This document shows, one piece after another, positions 36,780 to 48,258 of a stretch of 64,000 nucleotides of DNA. Under the pieces are notes generated by a model, which ran no database searches, was not told the origin of the DNA, and was given only the letters and a program-made list of their open reading frames with translations. The first letter of the stretch is position 1; each line of letters opens with the position of its first letter. The position numbers were made by a program, and so were the translations under genes. Source of the DNA: Edolisoma coerulescens. Taxonomy: Eukaryota; Chordata; Aves; Passeriformes; Campephagidae. Where the stretch lies: positions 126,014-190,013 of the forward strand of contig VWZW01004144.1 in NCBI GenBank assembly GCA_013397115.1, read 5' to 3'.

Positions 36780-37063
36780 TTGGAGTGCCAAGACAAGGGG
36801 GAATGGCTTCCTACAAGGGTCAATGGCTTTCCACTGCCAGAGGGCAGGGTTAGATGAGATATTGGGAAGAAACTCTTCCCTGTGAGGGTGGTGAGGCCCT
36901 GGTATAGGCTGCTCAGACAAGCTGTGGCTGCCCCGTCCCTGGAAGTGTTCAAGGCAAGGTTGGACAGGGCTTGGAGCAACCTGGGATAGTGGAAGGTGTC
37001 CACAAGATCTTGGAACCAGAAGATCTTTGAGGTCTCTTCCAAGCCAACCATTCTGTGTTTCTA
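36780..37063 (+). mobile_element. CR1 LINE, 3' fragment
   Basis: About 285 bp of sense CR1: GACAAGGGGGAATGGCTTCC, GGGTTAGATGAGATATTGGG, CCCGTCCCTGGAAGTGTTC and GGTCTCTTCCAAGCCAACCA. Near its left side the words AATGGCTTCC and AATGGCTTTCC repeat, a small duplication. The usual CCTGCCCATGGCAGG block is missing after GGAAGGTGTCC, a small deletion. Confidence 0.9.
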
Positions 37064-39411
37064 TTGGTGGATTTTCATAGGACAGAGTTGTGCAATGTGA
37101 CCTCTCCTCTTAAGCCAGATGACAAGCAAGAAATCTCTAAAAGCCTCTAAAATGCTTCAGCCAGCCTAAAAATTGTGCTACTGTGACAGGACTGGAATCG
37201 GGAGTGTGTTAATTGACACAAATGTGGAGTGGGACTGGAAGGGGGACGAGATGTTCAAGCCTCAAAGACCCGTCTGGTGCTCACCATGACCACTGTGGAG
37301 GTTCCTCCACATCTCCTAGCTCTGATCCATCTTTCAAGGTGTCAATAGATGCAAATACAGATATGTCTTTTCCTCTTTAATTTTCATCACAAGAAATTAA
37401 AGGAATTGATCCACCTGCTGGATTGTTTACACACAGCAAAGTTAAGCTCCTGCTTCTCCTGGCTATGTAAGGACAGCTTGGGAAGAAGAAGCTCCCGCAG
37501 AGGGAGCCCGTGGGATCATGGCAAGGTTTGTGCTGCCAGCTGAACCATGGAAAGCCAATTCTGCCCATTTTGAGAGCAAAATATAATTTATGATTGAAAC
37601 CCTGTTGCCACTGAAGCTCAGGGAGCTAGTTTGAGCTCAGTGATGGATGATGCAGAGCTGGAACATGATTTTCTGGGCTGAACCTGCTGGTTTAAAACAC
37701 TTTCATGATGGAGAGTCCAAATTCCAATAAATTCAAATCTGCCTATGTATAGCAGGGGGGAGGTTGTCAGTGAGTGAAGCATCAGCCTCAGAATAAAACC
37801 GAATTCATGTGGCATTTGCTGAGGAGCTGCTGAAATAGTCACCTGGAAGGAGACCATCTCAAGGAGGACCTTGCCTTCAAGGGAAGGCTCATCAGCTCCC
37901 CTGCACTGCACCATGTTATCATGGACAGAGGGGGCCTTAAAAACCTGTTTATAGATCATGTATTCTTGGAGAACGTGGCTAAGTATTTATATTTGTTGTG
38001 TCCGCGTGCACATATATGTGTTGTATATATTTATGTCTGTGTCTGTAAATTCCTTTTCTGATGAAATTGAGAACAAACATAAAAATCCTCCTTCCTAAAT
38101 GAAACCTTCTGCCTCAGCATCTTTTCCTGGAGGGATGTTGGGAACTTGAGGCATCCACCCCGTCTGCAGCACAAGCAGACCAAGGACCAGACATTGGTGT
38201 CACTCATTTAGGAACTTTCCACATGCCATGGATTTATCATATCAAACTCATTTCAATCATCAGTTTATGCCAGGGTGGTTCTGCTGGGCCCATTTGCTGA
38301 ACAACCAATTAATCCTCCATGGGATGGGTCCATTCCTGGATGGATGAATCCTTAGGGGAGAGATTCCCCCACACCTTGTTGGCCTTTTCCAGCTGTGGAC
38401 AAATTTTCCCAAGCTCCCCAGGATGGATTTTAGCATGCAAGTTGTGTCCATACATAGCCAGAAAAGAGCTTTGATGAGGTTTAGTTCCTTTATAACAGTG
38501 ACCCTTTTTAACATACAATGCAAAAATGTTTTGGGATTATTTTAAACTGGGGAGTTCAGCTAGGAATGGAGAGAGATGTGGAAGGGGGGTTAATTCCTAG
38601 TTTCTCACTCTGCAAAGAAGCCTGAAGCTGAAGCAGATGGTGTTCAAGGCAAGAAGAGAGGAATTTCACACCCTTCTGTTTAGTCGGGAATTTTTATGCC
38701 AAATATATACATTTAGATATCCAAAAGTAGCTGCCTGTTGATCGTGTGGCTCTGGATTACACGAGTTTTTATGACAGGAGCATGATGGGAAATGTTCCCA
38801 CGTGGAGTTACGCTGGGAAAAGGGATTTTTCAGTTGATTTCTCACTTTAATCTGGGAATTTTCATTGTGTAAACAAGGTTTTCCTATGCCCCAGTAAGAA
38901 AAGGCTGGAGTAGATAAACTCCTGGATCTGGTCTAGCTCTGCCTGGGAGGAGGTGAATGAGCTGGTGGGGGTTTCTGCTGCTCTTGGAGTTTTTAGATGT
39001 TATTTTTGGGGCTGTTTCTCAATTCTCACTGTGACTGATGGCAGTATGCCTGTGGGATAAGACATCTGCCTCCAGGGCACTGAAACACTGAGGGATTTTC
39101 AGGGCTTTTGGCCTGCAGGATGTGTGGATGGATGCCCAAAGCCCTCCGGACCTCTTTAAATCATGAGAAAATTTGTATCTTTGATATCCCATGATAGGGC
39201 AACAAATTTCATATATCATGGTAAAACTTTTTATCTTTAACTGGGACTTTTCACCACCTTTTGAGCTGAATTTCCTAAACCCTGAGTTTTTTGCTTTTAG
39301 ACAGATGGGGAATTTATTATGGTTTATATTTTGTATTTTCATCATGTCTCCTGTGTCATTTCATCTCTGCATTTCCTCTCCTCTGAAGTTTTTCAAGCCC
39401 CTGGTTCCTCC

Positions 39412-39590
39412 CTCCCCACCTCTGAATTTTATCACAAGATTTTGGGGAGCAGCAGCACCCAGGGACCATGGTACTCCGAAGAGAGTTTAGATATCTTGTT
39501 TAGATACCATATTTATAACATATTTATAAGTTAGATATCATATCTAGGTAAGTGTGAGTTTAAAAATCATATTTAACTTTTTCTCCCCTA
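39412..39590 (+). repeat. Unclassified dispersed repeat, copy 2
   Basis: About 180 bp, the second copy of the element at 35285-35445, in the same orientation and about 4.1 kb away. It is longer because of extra TTTATAACATATTTATAAG and TTAGATATCATATCTAGG units in its A/T-rich half. It has no similarity to CR1 or to the solo LTR that I can see. Confidence 0.75.
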
Positions 39591-42500
39591 ATTGTGCTTT
39601 TTAGCAGTTGGGTTTATTTACTGATGACTGTGGCTGGATACAGAGTAATTGATGATCATATATGGAGGTGTAAAGACATTTTCCAGCATCTCCAAGATTT
39701 TGTTGGGCTTGTGGGTGTTTTCTCCCACTCAGGATAAAGAAATCTTCAAGTCCACCCTGGATTAGAGTGTTTTGGTTTGGTTTAGCACCAAAATAAAGTC
39801 CTGATAACAGAGCTGCTCCAACACTCCTGTAAAGATAACGGGACTTGGATCTCAACAACTCCAACTATAAAATTACAGGATTTTTCTGTCCTAGCAGGAG
39901 GGTTTCCGTCAGGCCTTGCAGCCCAGTTGGGAAGGTTTTCCTGATGCTCAACATGTGTGTTTTAGTTTTAAATTCATTATTATGTGCCATGGGCAATGTT
40001 TGCACTCTGGGTCAGTGCAGGCAGGCACAGTTTCTCTTTAATAGAGCTTTAACAGCTCTCCCTTTCCTAGATTTCCTTTCATTTCCCAACTTAAAAATGT
40101 TGGGTATTCTGCCCAATTCTGTTTGTTTGCCACCCCAAATTTTATGTGCTGCTTTGCCTCAGATAACACTGCGGAGAGTAAAGATTTACTCTCACGTTCC
40201 ATGTGCATTTCGAAGTCTGCATCCCCATTTTATATCTTTTTAAAATGTATTTGAACATCATAAACTGTGTTTTATTCAGATCCCCTCAGTGACCCCACAC
40301 TGACATACTCCATGCTCAGGGCAGCAAAGCTGTTTCTGAATTCCCACTTGGGAAGCGGGAATCTCCTCGTGGAGTCCATAGAGATCACTTGGAGAACAAT
40401 CTGTAGCATCTCACCCAATAATTAAATGAAAATATGGAGCTGCTGGACTCTAAAAAACACCCAAATGTCTTTTTTTCGTTCTTTGCTCCATTTCTTTTGC
40501 CAAGTCTGGGAGCTCAGTGCTCTTCTGTCCAGTGAACTTGCATTGCTTCGCCTTCCAGCAGACCAGGTTTCAGGTATCCAGGGATGGGAGGAGTAAATCC
40601 TCATGTTTTTATTGCGAGTAAGGATGCCAAAACTGGGCTCTGTGGACTTCACTGCACTAGAAACTTTTGCAGATAGTGGTAATGTCAACAATTTGGTTCT
40701 TAATGTAAAGATGATCTTCCAGGAACAGGACATTCAAATGTGCCCCTAAACATAACTTAGTTTTAAATTAAGGTGTACATTTAAGCTGATTCTTAATCAA
40801 CCTCCAGCTCAAAAACCAGAGGAGTTTTTGTTTGAATGGACTGAAAGTGTTTCATGTTGGTTTTGTCTTGTTAAATGAAAACCTCATGTTGTTTGAATGG
40901 AATTCCCTAATATTCCCGTGCTCCAGGACCCTGCATCCATCAAAGGATGGCAGGGGCTTTGTTGTCGTACTCAGAGATGAAGGAATATTTTGGAGGTAGC
41001 TTTTAAGGATATCTCCTGAATTCTGCAGGAAGAGGGTCATTAGAAGACAAATATAGGAATCATATGGAATATTAACAACTTCAATTTCATTAAGTTTAAT
41101 GGACAGCAGTGATCTTATCCTAAAGCTTCTGCCTTCCTGTGGACAATCTCCAGGGTGTTCTGCAGACCAGTAAATGCCCCAGAAATTACATCAGCCCATC
41201 CCAAAGCCATACTTGTATCTCTTGAGCTGAGATTCTGAAGGCAACCAAACCAAGAACTGGAAAAATGCTAGGAAAAAAGGAATAAGGGGAATTTATTTCC
41301 ATTTAAGCTTTGGAGCAGTTGCTCTGGAATAGTTCCTGCTGCCTGTCTTGAAATGAGAGCAAATCTCTGAATTATTGTGGAAGACGTTGTTCGTTGAGGA
41401 CTTGAATCTCTCTTTTCATTTGGCCAGAGTGGGAACAGGTTGTGTTGGGGATGGAAGGGAGGGAAGAACCCAGAGCCTGGGAGTGAGTGTTTCTGACCCA
41501 GCCCAGAGGAAAAAGGAGCAGAGGAGGGAGAATTAGCCAAAATCCTGCAGCTGAAGGAAGCGAGGCCAGGAGGGACCTGATGACTGACCGTCAGGTCTGT
41601 GGAACAGCTGAAAATGAGCCCAGAGAAGTGAACTCTGGTCTTTTATGGTCATTTCCAGGACTATTCTAAAAAAATCCATATCTGGCATTGCTGATGAGTG
41701 CTTTTGCACTTATCTCAGGAGCAGTACAAGTTTTCAGTGTGGCCGGAGGAGTTTCCCAGCACATTTGCTGTGCAGCTGCCGAGCATCCCATGTGGCATTA
41801 GGGATGTCTAGAGGCCTTCTAGAGCAGAGCGACGGTTTCTCAGTTTAGATGTGTGGAGATGTAAAACTCTGCATGATTTAGGGGGCTTGGGGGGGGCAAA
41901 AAAATGTAAAGCCCCCCAACAAGTACTTCAACAAAGCGTCGTGATAATAAATATGTAAGTGCAGTAACACCCACCCGTCACCACTGAAATAATGCTGCCC
42001 TTGGCTCATCACGCCAAGGTTTTATTGCTCTCCACATGCTCCCGACCAGTCTTGAGCTGGCAAAGCTGGGCCTAATGGACCCTGCACTCCATTAAGGGGC
42101 TGTCAGAAGCAGGCAGTTGATGGATGGTGCTGACTCCCAGTGAGTCTCTGGGAAATCCCTCGGGAGCAGCTCACGCCTGCTCCGAAATACGCAGCCCGTT
42201 ATTGCTGGATAGAAGCTTGTTCCTGGTTTGCACTGAAAATGTCACGAGTTTTAATCAAATCTGTGATTTTTTATTGCCTGTAGTTCAGCAGGGACTCGGG
42301 AATGTTGTTGTGAGGTTCTGCTGTGTCCTGGTTGCTCGGCAAGAACTGAAGGAAAAAGATTAAAAAATGAGAAGAGAAAACAAAATTCATAATGCAGAGT
42401 CGTTCCTTACTTTCAGGATTTTTTTTTCCCCAATGGGATGTTGTATATTTTGAATCCCAAAGGCTTTAGGGATGTTAGAAACTCCTTCTAAGGCAGCACA

Positions 42501-43436
42501 CATCTGTATTCATTTGTATTGTTGTTGTAAGATTATACTGTGTCTCCAGTACTGAATTCAGGACCTTGTAGGGGTTGTTTTAGCAAAAATTTCCTTGTGA
42601 AATGTCTCAAAGCTCTTCAGGCTCTTTAATTCTAAGAATATCTGTAGAGTTCATGTTAATTTTGGATGAGGAGTCTTGGATGGACATACTTCTTTTGAAG
42701 TTGTTTGCTCATATTAAAAATAAAGGCAGAGGCAGCAGTAACAATGAATCTGATTGTTAGAAAGATGTATCCTATTAGGATTTTGAAACCTGTTTCCTTT
42801 TATCTTCAATTCTGCCATCAAAATGTCCCGTGATAGAGAAGTAAAAAGGCAGCTGGATCAGTAGATCTTTGTCCAACAGATGGAGTAAGGTGCATGTTCC
42901 AATATCTCTGTTTAGCCAGTGAGTCACAAGTCTTAAAACATATGATAAAAATTACGATTTTTAAACTCTACTTTCATCCAGATGCCCTAAAATAATTCCT
43001 CCATAAGACTTCTTGAAGTAATCCAGTCGCAAGTATGTCTCAGAGGACATAACCTTTATAGGAGAGCAAGGGTTAGAACTATTTTGGTGGAAAATGAATA
43101 GCCTTTTTTGCCTCAGCTTGAACTTGCGGGCAGATCCTCACTTTTGCTGTAGAGGGTGGTGGTTCTGCTGCTCCTGGAGCAGTGGCTTTATAGCTGGAGG
43201 TCTCTTTGTTTGCCCATAGAGCACCGGCCATTAATAGTGGGAGATACGGAAGAGCAGAGCCCAGGGAAGCAGGAAAGGGAGGTTTGCTGCTTTTTCTGTG
43301 CAATTAATACGTTGTACCACAATTTCCTTCCAGCAACTGAATACTAAATATTAATTGATGCAAGTTGTGTGACACTTTGATGGGTGGGTAGCTCCACGTG
43401 CCCCAGCCACATGCGCTGGGAACCCCAAAACCCCCC

Positions 43437-43869
43437 AGATCCCAAAGCGTGGGGAGCAGGAGAATCTGCCCAGCTGCCCCCCTCAGGTGAGACCCCACCT
43501 GCAGAGCTGCCTCCAGCCATGGGATCCAGGGAGACCTGAGAGCCCCTGGCAGGGCCTAAAGGGGCTCCAGGAGAGCTGGAGAGGGACTGGGGACAAGGGA
43601 TCGAGGGACAGGACAAGGGGCAATGGCTTCCCCCTGCCAGAGGACAAGATTAGGTGAGATATTGGGAAGAAATTCTTCCCTGTGAGGGTGGGGAGGCCCT
43701 GGCACAGGGTGCCCAGAGCAGCTGTGGCTGCCCCTGGATCCCTGGCAGTGTTACAGGCCAGGTTGGATGGGACTTGGAGCACCCTGGGCTAGTGGAAGTT
43801 GTTGCCCATGGCAGGGGATGGAACGAGATGAGCTTTAAGGTCTCTTCCAGCCCAAACTGTGCTGTGATG
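43437..43869 (+). mobile_element. CR1 LINE with internal deletion
   Basis: Sense CR1 of the same subfamily as the 7.4- and 13.6-kb copies. It begins near GAATCTGCCCAGCTGCC and GGTGAGACCCCACCTGCAG. After GCCTCCAGCCATGGGATCC it jumps directly to AGGGAGACCTGAGAGCCCCT, skipping about 150 bp found in those copies. It then runs to CTTCCAGCCCAAACTGTGCT. Confidence 0.92.
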
Positions 43870-44194
43870 TAGAAGCAATCCAGGAAAAGGAAGACGGGAG
43901 TCCACATATGCTGGGCGTCCTTGGCAGGCTTGGACTCCCACACAGCCACCCCGTGTCCAGACAGACGTCTGGTGCGCCTGAAATGGTGAAATGCTCTGTG
44001 GTTCCCTTTGTTTCAAGTTGTTCCAGAGATTCTTTATCCTTTCTTTAGAATCACAGAAAGCAGTGATGGAATATTTACAGGAGAGATGTTTGTTTTGGTA
44101 AACGGTGTATCAGTTTCCACAAAATCTTTTGGATTTTGTCTTTTATTTTTGCTTGCACCAAATCATCATTATGTCATCTGTGGGGGTTTTTTAG

Positions 44195-44316
44195 GAGGAA
44201 TATAGAGCAGAAGGAATTAGCTGGCACAACATCGACTACATAGACAACTCCAGCTGCATCAACCTGATCAGCAAGAAGCCAACGGGACTGCTCCATCTGC
44301 TGGATGAGGAAAGCAA
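44195..44316 (+). CDS. MYO9A: MYO9A motor exon 4 of window (lower 50-kDa region)
   Basis: A 122-nt exon (phase 0 in, 2 nt left over), residues 115-154 plus the first two bases of codon 155. It encodes EEYRAEGISWHNIDYIDN, CINLISKKPTGLLHLLDEES. This is the standard myosin sequence E-Y-x-x-E-x-I-x-W-x-x-I-D/E-F/Y-x-D-N ... L-I-x-x-K-P-x-G-(I/L)-x-x-L-L-D-E-E following switch II. The leftover AA joins the T at 45330 to make Asn. The acceptor is TTTTTTAG at 44188-44194 and the donor is GTGAGT at 44317. Confidence 0.95.
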
Positions 44317-45329
44317 GTGAGTAGGAAGATGCTGGCTTTGGAAATGAGATTTCTTTTTTCAGTTAAAATGTGTTTATCCTGCAGTTTCCTGGAAAAAAAA
44401 ACTTCCCAGAAAGGTGCTAATAGCTCGCTGGGCTGATTGGTGTTTGTAGTGTTGTTTTCGAGGTGGCAACACACCGAGTGGAGAATCAGCCAGCTAAGCA
44501 AAAAGCCTTAAAAAATAATTATTGAAATTCCTTTGCAGAATTTCTTCCATTAAAGGGAAGGGAAAAAAGGGTTTCCTTTGCGTTTCTCTTTATTTCTTTC
44601 CCTGTCTCTTGGGGCGTGACAATGTGAAGGTGCTGAACCCAAGTGCGTGAGTTAAAGCAGGATGTGTAAGTGCTGTTATTGAGAAATAAGATGGATTTAT
44701 CAATTTACTGGTAAAAACTGAACCAGAGTGAAGTGAGGGCACTTGTCCATAGGGGCTGCATTTCCACAGGGTTTCATGGGCATCGGGGACTTACCTCAGA
44801 TTTACATCCTTGGTTGCATCCATCCGTCATCTCGGGAGAAGTTCCTGGGTGAACGCACAGCTTCTGGGGCTGCATTGGTGTGGAAACTTTGGAGCAGAAC
44901 AGTTCTCCCATGGGATGCTTGTGCCAGTTTCCTTTCATGTGAAAGGCAGGGAAAGGCCAGGTGGTTTTGCTGAGGCCCCTCAGATCCACATGGCCCAGGG
45001 CACAAGGTCTCCTCCCACCATTTGCCTGCAGGTTTCTCCCCCACTTCTTGTCTCATTGACAAGGGACCAGCAGTGATGCTCTCCCAGTGATATTGTACTG
45101 GGCTAAAACAACTTAAATTGGGTAGAGTTGTGAAATACACCCCCACGCTGCAGATTTCCATGGAGTTTGAGGATGGAGGGTTGGCTTTCTCTTACCAAGA
45201 GGCTCTGCTGAAGCAGACACAGAAGTGGAAGCTCTGAATGTGTCTGTTTTCCCTTTTGTGGCCAAGAAAGAAGTGGAAAAGTTTTCCCGTTGGGTTTACA
45301 ACTTCTTCCTTTCAATTCTCTCCACTCAG
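44317..45329 (+). other. MYO9A: MYO9A intron, 1.0 kb
   Basis: Short intron with donor GTGAGT and acceptor CTCAG at 45325-45329 after a pyrimidine tract. It has poly-A and poly-T runs near 44390. No repeat or gene was recognised. Confidence 0.8.
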
Positions 45330-45471
45330 TTTTCCTCAAGCCACAAACCAGACACTGCTGGACAAATTCAAGCGTCAACATGAAGGGAACTCCTACATCG
45401 AATTCCCAGCGGTGATGGAGCCGGCTTTCATCATCAAACACTACGCGGGCAAAGTGAAGTACGGAGTCAAG
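45330..45471 (+). CDS. MYO9A: MYO9A motor exon 5 of window (lower 50-kDa, HYAGKV segment)
   Basis: A 142-nt exon: one base completing Asn 155, then 47 codons, residues 156-202. It encodes FPQATNQTLLDKFKRQH, then FPAVMEPAFIIKHYAGKVKY and GVK. This matches the myosin lower 50-kDa segment F-P-x-A-T-x-x-T ... F-x-I-x-H-Y-A-G-x-V-x-Y. The donor AAG|GTCTGT at 45472 is weak, with pyrimidine C instead of A or G at intron position 3. The frame stays open for 97 more codons past the donor (stop at 45763-45765). That extension is not myosin and is treated as intron. Confidence 0.95.
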
Positions 45472-46183
45472 GTCTGTCACCCAGCTGTTCCCCAGCAGCT
45501 GCTTTCATCTAAATCTGGGATTGAGAAGGAGAGCCCCAGAGGCTCCACACAGATGTTTTGGAGAGGACTTGGCTCGAGAAGATGGGAGAGTCAGGAGAGA
45601 AGTGTTTGGGGAAATGAAAAGGTGGTAGGGACTGGGTCTTCTTGTTCTCTTCCACGTGGGCATTTCAGGAAGAATTTAGGGATGAACACTGAGTTCAGTG
45701 CTACGCCCCAACGACAAGTTGAAATCGGATGTCTGGTGGCCTTTCTGGGCTTGCTTTGTGTATAAAACCCAGTGTTTTACTCATCATTAGCCACTTTCAA
45801 TACAGGTTATATGTGCTTAGGTCTCAGCATCCCAGTGCCACGGGTACTTTCTGGAATCCCGCGTGAAGGATTCCAAAGCTGACCCTATTTCTATTCATGC
45901 CACTTATTAGCAGAAGGAATTCTGGTGGGCAGATGAGCCTGTGCGAGAAACAGCCTCTGCATTTGCAGCTGCAAATCTCTCATCGTGTTTCTGATGCAAT
46001 AAATGCACGTGATAAGCATCAGAGATGATGGTCATAAAGAGGTATCTGATATGGGAGCAGGAGAGAAAGACAGAAACAGTATTCAGTGGTTGTGCTGGCC
46101 CAGAGATAGCCTGGAAGGTCCTACCTGGAGTATCCTGTGGGTATTGTTTATTTTCCTCTTTTCTCCTCCTCCTCCTTCCCTAG
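45472..46183 (+). other. MYO9A: MYO9A intron, 0.7 kb
   Basis: Short intron with a weak GTCTGT donor and a strong acceptor (a 40-nt pyrimidine-rich tract, then TAG at 46181-46183). It is open in the exon frame to 45765, and an AATAAA lies at 45998-46003. No repeat was recognised. Confidence 0.8.
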
Positions 46184-46379
46184 GATTTCCGAGAGAAGAA
46201 CACAGATCACATGCGCCCGGACATCGTCGCTCTCCTGCGGAGCAGCAAGAACGCCTTTATCTGCGGGATGATCGGGATTGATCCCGTGGCTGTTTTCCGC
46301 TGGGCCGTCCTGAGGGCCTTTTTCAGGGCCATGGTTGCGTTCAGGGAGGCTGGAAAACGATATGTGGAGAAGAAAACTG
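46184..46379 (+). CDS. MYO9A: MYO9A motor exon 6 of window (strut to start of loop 2)
   Basis: A 196-nt exon (phase 0 in, one base over), residues 203-267 plus the first base of Gly 268. It starts DFREKNTDHMRPDIVALLRS, the myosin strut and following helix. It continues with MIGIDPVAVFRWAVLRAFFR and AMVAFREAGKR, where the class IX sequence departs from conventional myosins. It ends VEKKT, the entry to loop 2. The acceptor is TAG at 46181-46183 and the donor is GTACGT at 46380. The stretch FRWAVLRAFFRAMVAFREAG is highly characteristic of myosin-IX. Confidence 0.95.
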
Positions 46380-47624
46380 GTACGTGTGCCCATCACCTGG
46401 TCCCAGAGCCTGTTTTCCAGAGGCAGTTTGGGTCTAATATGTTATTACACTGTTTGAAGTAGCCTGCCTTATTAGGAGTTTTTAATCTATTAGAAAACTC
46501 ATTAAAATAGCAGGTAGATTTTTTGCAGAAGTCACATTTAAAGGTACATTTGGATTTTAACATATCATAAGGAAATATTTTCATTTTACTTCGGCTTTAA
46601 TTTTTCCTTTTTGTAAGATGCATGGATAGAAAAACCCAAATCATTCAAACAAAGACATACAAATTATCCAGCAAAAAAGGCAAATTATTTTTTAATAGTT
46701 CTTGAGCCGATAGTTACATCTGGAAACAAAAAAAAGGCAATAAATCTTCCTATCATTTTCCAAGCTGTTCACCCTTTCAGCTTCAGGAGAGCGTGTCTCT
46801 TGTCTAGCAAAATTCATGGCTTTGCAGTCATCCAGAACCACAGATCACGGGGGCATTAAATTAAAGTAAAGTGATGGTGCATCATCATGCTGTGGCAGGC
46901 AAGACCTGGCTGTGCTTTTAGACCATTTCTCTGCATAAAGCAATTCCGGGAAGACGGGTACAATCTATTACTATTCATTTCTGGGCACAAGAGGGCTTGA
47001 AATCCATGACGGAATTAGAGCCTCAGCAGGGAAAATGTCAGCTGGGTTAAAATTAAGCATGGAGCCGCACCATGAATTATTTTGTAATCAGTGAGGTTTG
47101 CATCATGGAGAGCGAGGAAGCCTGGGATAAGGAGAGTAGGAGTGGAAGCTCTTCAAGCAGAAAGAATCATTTTCTTGGGAGCAAATCCCAAGAAGAGCAG
47201 GAGGCAAAAAATCATCTTTCAGCTCTTGAAGTTCTTCCTCTGACACCTCTCGGATGCGGCGTAATAGAAGAGCTGATTCTCATGAGCCTGGGTCTGTCTG
47301 GCACATCAAGGCAGCATTTTTGGACAGAGTAACCAAAGAGGGAGATGGCGAAGATGGTTGGCATTGGAAGAAAGGCCACTTCAAAGAGGTGGCTTCCAAA
47401 ATCCATCTTTGCATTTTCATCTTGCATAAACCCCAGGCTGAACTCAAATGAGCTGATCCAGGAGATAAGAAAAATTCATTTCATCTCGGGAAGTAAGAGC
47501 TGATTTCAAGCCCTGCTTCGCTTTCTGTGTCTCTGGCAACTGGTCCTGCTCACTGCCATGCTCGTCTCCTCACTCGTGCTTTTCAGTCCAGAGTTTGTAG
47601 CAGTAACTTGCTTATATCTCTTTC

Positions 47625-47650
47625 TGTATATAGATATATATATATATGTA
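47625..47650 (+). repeat. (TA)n microsatellite
   Basis: An alternating TA run interrupted once by GA, followed by GTAACTGG. Short and low in complexity. Confidence 0.8.
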
Positions 47651-48143
47651 ACTGGGTGAGTCCAGGAGGTCTTGAGACAATTCTGAGACTCAATTCTTGC
47701 ATCGCCTTCTCTTTCCATACCAAAATAAACTAATACATGGTGATGGCTGAATTTCTAAACCTTTTCATGGTGCTGCTCTATTATCTGTCCATGTCCTTTA
47801 GCCTGTATTCAAATGGCTTTGTGCTTTGTACTCTCTGGGTTTTGAGTCAAAGAAAAAACAAACAAACCCCTCAGAAAGCCGAGTAAGGTTTGTCTTAAAC
47901 TTCCCAACAATCCTCAGATCATTTATACTCTGATCTTCTATGTGCACCAAATTGGGAAAAAGTCATGAGAAAGTCTCCATTATACAGGCAGCACTACTGG
48001 GAGGAGACTACCTAAATCTGAATTCCATAGTGAGGTACACCTTATCTGTAGGAAAAACTTAGCCCAGAAGCAGCAGCAGAGCTGGGATCACTGTCCTTGC
48101 CCTCTTTGGAGAGCTACCCACCATGTCCAAGCATGACCATCTA

Positions 48144-48258
48144 GATTGGACAGGCCATGGAGCAACCGGGTCTAGTGGAAGGTGTCCCTGCCCGTGGCAG
48201 GGGGTGGGACTGGACAATTTTTAAGGTCCCTTCCAACTCAAAACCATTCTGGGATTCT
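48144..48258 (+). mobile_element. CR1 LINE, short 3' fragment
   Basis: About 115 bp of sense CR1: GATTGGACAGGCCATGGAGC, GGTGTCCCTGCCCGTGGCAG and GGTCCCTTCCAACTCAAAAC, with the tail CATTCTGGGATTCT. Confidence 0.9.

Larger units (their letters stand above)
31549..44194 (+). other. MYO9A: MYO9A intron, 12.6 kb
   Basis: Contents: a G-run cluster at 34166-34207, an unclassified repeat present twice (35285-35445 and 39412-39590), CR1 fragments at 36008-36230, 36455-36510, 36780-37063 and 43437-43869, and an A/T-rich block at 36370-36440. I recognise nothing in 31549-34160 or 39600-43436 apart from short homopolymers. No coding exon was found. Confidence 0.8.

Noticed and set aside
45238..45765. 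175-codon open frame
   Set aside because: Only 45330-45471 is the real MYO9A exon. The rest is intron on both sides, joined by chance openness.
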